From the NCBI GenBank assembly GCA_046731855.1, contig JBKPLX010000216.1:1-52885 (forward strand): 52,885 bases of DNA, written 5' to 3'. Below, piece by piece: positions 49,063 through 52,885 of this stretch (positions are counted from its first letter, which is position 1; every line of letters starts with the position of its first letter). The DNA is from Udaeobacter sp046731855 (GTDB taxonomy: Bacteria > Verrucomicrobiota > Verrucomicrobiia > Chthoniobacterales > UBA10450). A program made the translations under genes and the position numbers. The notes under the pieces were generated by a model. The model ran no database searches and had not been told where the DNA came from. It saw nothing but the letters and a program-made list of their open reading frames with translations.

Positions 49063-49974
49063 CTACGGGCGCGGCGCGGGCGTCGGTTGACTCCCCGCGG
49101 TCGGGGCTACGCTTGGCGTAGGTGGCTTACCCTTCCCGGAAAGGCCTTTCTGCAACTCATCTGTGATTCTTTGTTTGACCATGTTCTGAATGGCATCGCT
49201 AAGCGAAGGGGATGCAGTAGCGGTGGGTTGAGGTGCTGACGTCGCTCTGTTCTTATCAACCGAGCGCATGATCGCCGGCGCGAAAATCACTGATACGATG
49301 GCAAGTGTGAGGAGCAACGCCCCGATGATAAAGATCGCGCGCGCAGACGGCGAGAGTCCTTTGCGCGGGGTGGCGCCAGGCTCGGTGCGTCGTACCCCGG
49401 CGACACACGCCGGTGGCGCGGGATTGCCAATCCGCTCGGCATAAAGGTTGACCAACGAAACGACAACTCCGTGTTTCACTTCCACGTCGCCTAGATCGTG
49501 CAGGTAACGCTGCCAACGACGATGCTGCGCCAAATCATCCGCGAAGCGTTTGCTCACCAGAATGTGACCTGCGTCGCCGCAATCCATCACCCGACGCGCG
49601 ACATTGATTCCTACTCCGGAAATGTTTTCGCGCGCGTTAGCATCGCTGACGTGTTGGACCGGCCCGCTGTGGATTCCCATCCTCACCGGCAGGCTCGGTT
49701 GCGCGCGCAGAGCCTGGCTGACTTCTAAAGCGCACTCGGCAGGCCTCTCCACTGAACCAGTGAAGACCAGGGCCATACCGTCGCCGGTCGGCAAGATGAT
49801 CAGATGGGCCGCTGCTTCTGCTTCACGCACTGCTTCGGTATTGCGGACAATCTGATTCAACTCCTGAAGCGCTTCTGATTGTTCGTCGGTCAGCAGGTTG
49901 GAATACCCGACGATATCGATGAACAAGACATGCGCGATCTCCAGGCGCGGTCTGATTTTCTCGTCATCCTCCAT
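49063..49974 (-). CDS. Class III nucleotide cyclase domain protein with one membrane helix
   Basis: This 303-residue protein has a cyclase homology domain at about residues 11-180: Asp20 in VLFIDIVGYS, a second Asp in PTGDGMALVF, and GVGINVARRVMDCGDAGHIL. A transmembrane helix follows (AIFIIGALLLTLAIVSVIFA), and then a Ser/Pro/Thr/Ala-rich tail that is probably periplasmic. It is closely similar to residues 12-183 of the chromosomal 808-residue protein at 23237-25663 but lacks the TolB-like and TPR parts. It sits inside the cassette array next to attC-like site 6. Confidence 0.85.
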   Translation of the reverse strand: MEDDEKIRPRLEIAHVLFIDIVGYSNLLTDEQSEALQELNQIVRNTEAVREAEAAAHLIILPTGDGMALVFTGSVERPAECALEVSQALRAQPSLPVRMGIHSGPVQHVSDANARENISGVGINVARRVMDCGDAGHILVSKRFADDLAQHRRWQRYLHDLGDVEVKHGVVVSLVNLYAERIGNPAPPACVAGVRRTEPGATPRKGLSPSARAIFIIGALLLTLAIVSVIFAPAIMRSVDKNRATSAPQPTATASPSLSDAIQNMVKQRITDELQKGLSGKGKPPTPSVAPTAGSQPTPAPRP

Positions 49975-50058
49975 TTGTCCGGAGACGTTAAGTGCACTCC
50001 GCCGCCCGCTCTAGATGAATTTTTTTCGCGGCATTTCGCCCATGGCAGAATTCGCTCA

Positions 50059-50517
50059 CTATTTGCCAGGAGCAGGCGCTGCAGCGGGCTTAAAGTCGAA
50101 CTTTCCGTTGCCTTGTTGGTAGAACACGCACTCGCTCCCGGGACGACAGCCACTCACGTGCAGCCAGGCGGCCGGCATCGTAATAACCGAACCCGGACCG
50201 AAATCTTTGGCCGAGGTCGAGTCCGGGCCCGTGTACCAGATCCCGCTGATGATCACGTTCGTGATCTCGCTACTATGTGAATGGAGCGGATTGTCTGTAC
50301 TCGCTGGGACTTTCCGAATTTGCGTGTATGGCCCAGTTTTGGGATCGCCTGATATTACGGCGAACTGCATGCCCTTCCGCTCGGGGAGTTCGACCCACTT
50401 CAGGTCGGTAAATGAAATCATGAATGGTCTCTTGCCTTCAGGCGTTTGCACCCCCTCTTGACCGAGCAATCGTATCGAAACGCACGCTACAGCTATTGCG
50501 GTCAAAAACACTCTCAT
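50059..50517 (-). CDS. Exported cupin-domain protein, cassette gene
   Basis: The 152-residue protein starts at the ATG at 50517 behind AAGGAGGAATGCG and has a signal peptide (MRVFLTAIAVACVSIRLLGQ). A single cupin barrel follows: DPKTGPYTQIRKVPASTDNP then LHSHSSEITNVIISG, which holds the metal-binding HxH-x-E pattern, and GPGSVITMPAAWLHVSGC with the later His. It may be a metal-dependent enzyme or sensor in the periplasm; similar cupins are annotated DUF4437. The 84-base gap to the cyclase gene contains no complete attC. Confidence 0.82.
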   Translation of the reverse strand: MRVFLTAIAVACVSIRLLGQEGVQTPEGKRPFMISFTDLKWVELPERKGMQFAVISGDPKTGPYTQIRKVPASTDNPLHSHSSEITNVIISGIWYTGPDSTSAKDFGPGSVITMPAAWLHVSGCRPGSECVFYQQGNGKFDFKPAAAPAPGK

Positions 50518-50575
50518 CGCATTCCTCCTTATTTCTATTTTCTACCGCTTGAACGAATCGTGAACTTATTTCTGC

Positions 50576-50697
50576 ATCTAACGACATGGGCTCAGCTACC
50601 GCTGGCCGAACCGAGCTTTGCAAATATTGACAACTGTTTCATGAATGAAACGTGAACATCGCGGCGGCGAGCCATTGGCTGCATTGCCTGGTTAGGG
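50576..50697. repeat. attC-like site 7
   Basis: The left core ATCTAAC (50576-50582) is exact. The right core GTTAGGG (50691-50697) has one mismatch and contains the TAA stop of the 50692-51159 gene. The right arm GAGCCATTGGCTGCATTGCC resembles that of site 1. Confidence 0.65.
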
Positions 50698-51159
50698 CTG
50701 CGGAAGTGAGTACACATATGCCAGCGAGTCGCCGCGTGGAGTGATGAAATCTTGAAGCTGCCAGCACTCGTGTTCTCGCTTGCGCAATACCAAGTGCACC
50801 GTGTGCCGTTCGGGCGAGTGCTTGGAGTCAAGCACGAACGGATATGACATGGAGACAATTGCCGTATCCGGCGACTCCGTTTCGACGGAAAAGCGAACCG
50901 GCTTGCCAATTTTTCCGTCCTGGCCTCCAAGCCAGGGGTCGTAATCCAGTTGCCCGATCTCTCCATTCGAATATGTCCATTCCCTCTTGAGCAGCGCTCC
51001 AAACTCTGGCGTGATGAACTGCAAGACACGATCTGATGGGTCGGCATAAAAGGAATAGTGCTCGGAGTAGAAGGCGCGTGCCCAATCTGCAGCCTTCGGG
51101 CAATCAGCGGCAGCCACGCCCGCACTGATTAGTGCTAATACGGTCAAGAGTAGTTTCAT
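50692..51159 (-). CDS. Exported protein, unknown, cassette gene
   Basis: The 155-residue product starts at the ATG at 51159 (MKLLLTVLALISAGVAAADC, a signal peptide). The mature part has PKAADWARAFYSEHYSFYAD, then ITPEFGALLKREWTYSNGEI, DPWLGGQDGKIGKP and LVLRKREHECWQLQDFITPR. The pattern of FY..HY, then LL..E, then W.I.DI resembles small secreted DUF3828-like proteins, but I am not sure of the family. Its TAA stop is provided by the core of attC-like site 7, a hallmark of cassette insertion. Confidence 0.68.
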   Translation of the reverse strand: MKLLLTVLALISAGVAAADCPKAADWARAFYSEHYSFYADPSDRVLQFITPEFGALLKREWTYSNGEIGQLDYDPWLGGQDGKIGKPVRFSVETESPDTAIVSMSYPFVLDSKHSPERHTVHLVLRKREHECWQLQDFITPRGDSLAYVYSLPQP

Positions 51160-51165
51160 ACGCAG

Positions 51166-51345
51166 CTTTAACGAGAATCGAGCAGATTGGGAATCTGCGA
51201 GATGGACGGGACAGTCCGCGAGGGCGAATGATCTGGGAAGATCATGAGTCAAGGAGATAAGCCACCCAGCACTTTGAGAATTCGGCTGCGCATCATCGAG
51301 ATGCTTACGACAAAGTGGCGGGTTGGCTTCATCGGTTGGTTAGGG
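51166..51345. repeat. attC-like site 8
   Basis: The arms GATAAGCCACCC and GGGTTGGCTTCATC pair well, and the right core GTTAGGG (51339-51345) has one mismatch. The left core CTTTAAC (51166-51172) lacks the purine. The 180 bp size is long for attC. Confidence 0.6.
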
Positions 51346-51397
51346 CTTTGTGTGTGGCGCCAAAAAAAACGTGGGCGACCGCTGGGAAGCAAACATC

Positions 51398-51712
51398 TCA
51401 CTGTCGGATCTGCATTAGTTCCACAGGCGCTCCATTCACCTCAATGAAGGCAACTGTCACGCCCGTGCTTGGGCTGTTGCGTGGGATGATGATCTTGTGG
51501 CCAATCAGTGCGTCAGCAAGATCGTCAACTTCGAATGCAACGTGGGGGATTCTCTGGACGATTTCAGGATAAGGAGCATCCTCCCAGTATCGCTGCCACT
51601 GGATACCAAAAGGATTGTTCCCGTGATCGCTAACAGTCACCTTTAGGTGCGGCAGATCAATCTCACCATCAAATCTCTCAGTGGTCGGGATGCCAATGTG
51701 ATTGTACTTCAT
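51398..51712 (-). CDS. VOC-family protein, cassette gene
   Basis: The 104-residue product starts at the ATG at 51712 (MKYNHIGIPTTERFDGEIDL). Its features are the first metal His in NHIGIP, a middle region with HGNNPFGIQWQRYW, IPHVAFEVDDLADALIGHKI with the second His, and the ending TVAFIEVNGAPVELMQIRQ with a terminal Glu ligand. It is shorter than the usual VOC protein because the first beta-alpha unit is reduced. The function cannot be assigned. It lies between attC-like sites 8 and 9. Confidence 0.83.
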   Translation of the reverse strand: MKYNHIGIPTTERFDGEIDLPHLKVTVSDHGNNPFGIQWQRYWEDAPYPEIVQRIPHVAFEVDDLADALIGHKIIIPRNSPSTGVTVAFIEVNGAPVELMQIRQ

Positions 51713-51736
51713 GCTCAATTCCGTATTCGTGTAGGG

Positions 51737-51862
51737 GCTTAACGAGAAGGAGCGCAGCCACCAGTCTGGGAGCAAGGCTGCACTCCAACTGAAAATACAG
51801 TAATCAAGATCGACATCGACACGCAACGCCAAAGAGCCGTCGGCTGCAGCGATTGGTTAGGC
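51737..51862. repeat. attC-like site 9
   Basis: Both cores are exact: GCTTAAC (51737-51743) and GTTAGGC (51856-51862). The left arm GAGAAGGAGCGCAGCCACC and the right arm GTCGGCTGCAGCGATTG pair over GCAGCC. The length is 126 bp. It is one of the two best sites in the array. Confidence 0.78.
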
Positions 51863-51904
51863 GGCACGCGACTTCACTGAGAGCCTCTTGCAAGCGAATC
51901 GTGC

Positions 51905-52402
51905 TCATGAGATACGTTCCCAGGTCAAAACGTGCTCGAGTGATTGGCCATCCCATACGAGCGGCGGAGTGGACAATAACAGGCGAGTGCCATCGAACTT
52001 GAAATGACGGACCTGATCGTGGCCGATCCAATTCGGATACCAAGCACCCTGAACGTGATGTGTCACAGTTTGCTTCGCTTGATCAATGGTGTAGGTGCCG
52101 AAATAGGAACCGTAATCCTCAAATGCCGCACGGAGTTCCGCATCTGTGCCGCGAGCGGGATCCTTTGCAGCAAAGAAGGGTCGATCGTTTCTCATGACAT
52201 GCGCGGACATGTTGTCGCCGCCGTCATAGACCAGCAGGCCGGACACATTTTTGCCCAATGGATGCTGAACCCGACCCTCCGAATCGCGCGCTTCATACGA
52301 TGTCAGTCGCCAGGTTCCGAGCAGGCTCCGTGCAGATTGGGATTGAGCGAGGTTTGGAGACGCGATCATCGCATCCCCAACGCCATTATCGAGTGCTTTC
52401 AT
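51905..52402 (-). CDS. Lipocalin-like domain protein, cassette gene
   Basis: The product is 165 residues from the ATG at 52402 (MKALDNGVGDAMIASPNLAQ); an ATG at 52369 is an alternative. The lipocalin_5-type pattern is visible: LLGTWRLTSYEARDSEGRVQ, then GLLVYDGGDNMSAHVMRNDR, YGSYFGTYTIDQAKQTVTHH, WIGHDQVRHFKFDGTRLLLS and a final EHVLTWERIS. Such proteins bind small hydrophobic ligands or act in tailoring reactions. No signal peptide is seen. It lies between attC-like sites 9 and 10, both well preserved. Confidence 0.83.
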   Translation of the reverse strand: MKALDNGVGDAMIASPNLAQSQSARSLLGTWRLTSYEARDSEGRVQHPLGKNVSGLLVYDGGDNMSAHVMRNDRPFFAAKDPARGTDAELRAAFEDYGSYFGTYTIDQAKQTVTHHVQGAWYPNWIGHDQVRHFKFDGTRLLLSTPPLVWDGQSLEHVLTWERIS

Positions 52403-52432
52403 TGGTGAGTCCCAAGTTGATCCGATCTTATC

Positions 52433-52531
52433 GCCCAACGTTAAAGATGAGCCACGACGGCAGCCGGCGCGACTCGTGCGTCAGCACGAAGCGTGACGGA
52501 TGGCGGCATTGGCCCTGGCGTCTGGTTAGGC
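52433..52531. repeat. attC-like site 10
   Basis: Both cores are exact: GCCCAAC (52433-52439) and GTTAGGC (52525-52531). The site is 99 bp, within the normal size range. It separates the lipocalin-like and GNAT genes. Confidence 0.78.
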
Positions 52532-52535
52532 TAAT

Positions 52536-52885
52536 TCATTCATTTGCTTGATCGAGATCCAGGCGAAGAATGTATTCTTCCGTGTCTTCGCCTCTGCCAT
52601 TGGCGAAATCTTTGTTTTTTCCGATAATTTTAAAACCGCATTTCTGCAGCACTCTTATCGACCCGATGTTGTCCGTTGCTGCCCTGGCGAAAATCGGCCG
52701 ATCTACAACAAGGTGGAGCATCCTATTGAGCGCTTGAGTCGCTAACCCTCTTCCCCAGAACTCCCTTCCAAGCCAATAGGTGACTTCTATGTTTTCTCCA
52801 TGCGGATAGCACGATATGTGACCAGCGACTTGTCCCTCTGCAACGATCGTCCTCTTTGTGATTTGTGACGAATTCAAAATTTTAT
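52536..52885 (-). CDS. GNAT-family N-acetyltransferase, partial (N-terminus outside window)
   Basis: The frame is open at the right edge; about 116 residues are visible. The acetyl-CoA site is in YWLGREFWGRGLATQALNRM, with the Arg/Gln-x-x-Gly-x-Gly/Ala loop WGRGLA. A later segment NIGSIRVLQKCGFKIIGKNK is the classical GNAT motif B. Upstream NSSQITKRTIVAEGQVAGHI is probably strand 2 to 4 of the fold, so about 50 N-terminal residues are missing. It is probably a RimJ-like or drug/amine acetyltransferase carried as a cassette. Confidence 0.87.
   Translation of the reverse strand, partial: KILNSSQITKRTIVAEGQVAGHISCYPHGENIEVTYWLGREFWGRGLATQALNRMLHLVVDRPIFARAATDNIGSIRVLQKCGFKIIGKNKDFANGRGEDTEEYILRLDLDQANE

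Larger units (their letters stand above)
43623..52885 (-). mobile_element. Integron gene-cassette array (CALIN-like within the window)
   Basis: Ten attC-like sites, each with an RYYYAAC-like left end and a GTTRRRY-like right end, separate small minus-strand genes of unrelated function. Many arms share AAGCCACCC and GGGTTGGCTTCATCGG. Two genes end with a TAA formed by the attC core. No integrase gene is present. Genes read leftward with the attC at their 3' end, so attI and intI would lie to the right of the window. Confidence 0.75.

Noticed and set aside
1..52885. tRNA, rRNA or known riboswitch
   Set aside because: No cloverleaf with a GGTTCRA arm, no rRNA-like stretch and no recognisable riboswitch core was seen on either strand; this is a by-eye search, so a covariance-model scan could still find one.

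Overview
The window looks like a bacterial chromosome segment of roughly 54-55% GC. The best fit is the phylum Verrucomicrobiota, perhaps a soil Chthoniobacterales-type genome. This rests on a UBact-type ubiquitin-like modifier with a 20S proteasome, a futalosine-pathway menaquinone gene (mqnC), an outer membrane (BamA, Skp-like chaperone), and many short dispersed palindromic repeats between genes. The lineage call is inference; there is no rRNA or tRNA gene in the window.

Layout. 1-3003: a two-gene IcmF-like acyl-CoA mutase system (catalytic subunit cut by the left edge; B12-binding plus chaperone GTPase) and an SDR reductase. 3070-8989: small membrane and secreted proteins, a thioesterase, a GT4 glycosyltransferase, Cu/Zn superoxide dismutase, a beta/gamma-crystallin-like protein and a D-amino-acid oxidase-like enzyme. 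9040-14220: mqnC, then bamA and skp/ompH, closed by a clear terminator, then a DUF3108-like protein. 14266-17643 (minus strand): peptidoglycan-binding protein, amidase, then prcA, prcB and ubact. 17823-20791: LysM protein, GYF-like protein and an ABC exporter. 21123-25663: a four-gene set of lipoprotein, small membrane protein, HTTM protein and an 808-residue cyclase/TPR protein. 25723-29881: folB, NUDIX, tatC, prepilin peptidase and nagA. 29973-37536: MGDG-synthase-like glycosyltransferase, YihY-type protein, two secreted proteins, amino acid permease, ACT protein and L,D-transpeptidase. 37579-38213: a decayed IS200-like transposase bracketed by palindromes. 38277-41598: glgX, a host-attachment-family protein and hpf. 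41632-42187: a REP-associated transposase between two inverted REP units.

From about 43600 to the right edge the style changes. Small genes of unrelated function, almost all on the minus strand, are separated by attC-like sites with RYYYAAC and GTTRRRY ends. This is an integron gene-cassette array, or a cluster of attC sites lacking an integrase. No integrase is in the window; the cassette orientation puts attI and intI beyond the right edge. Cargo includes four VOC-family proteins, a SET-domain protein, an alpha/beta hydrolase operon, a methyltransferase, a nucleotide-cyclase homologue, a cupin, a lipocalin-like protein and a GNAT acetyltransferase. At its left margin sits the most striking gene: a thioredoxin-fold peroxiredoxin-like protein with an in-frame TGA in place of the first cysteine of a CxxC motif. 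A SECIS-like hairpin with a GGUC loop follows it, making it a candidate selenoprotein.

At least three families of short repeats run through the chromosome part: an 85-140 bp MITE-like element with TGTCAT ends, a REP palindrome tied to the second transposase, and simple slippage-type repeats. They lie at gene boundaries and in places supply start codons, stop codons or in-frame peptide segments.
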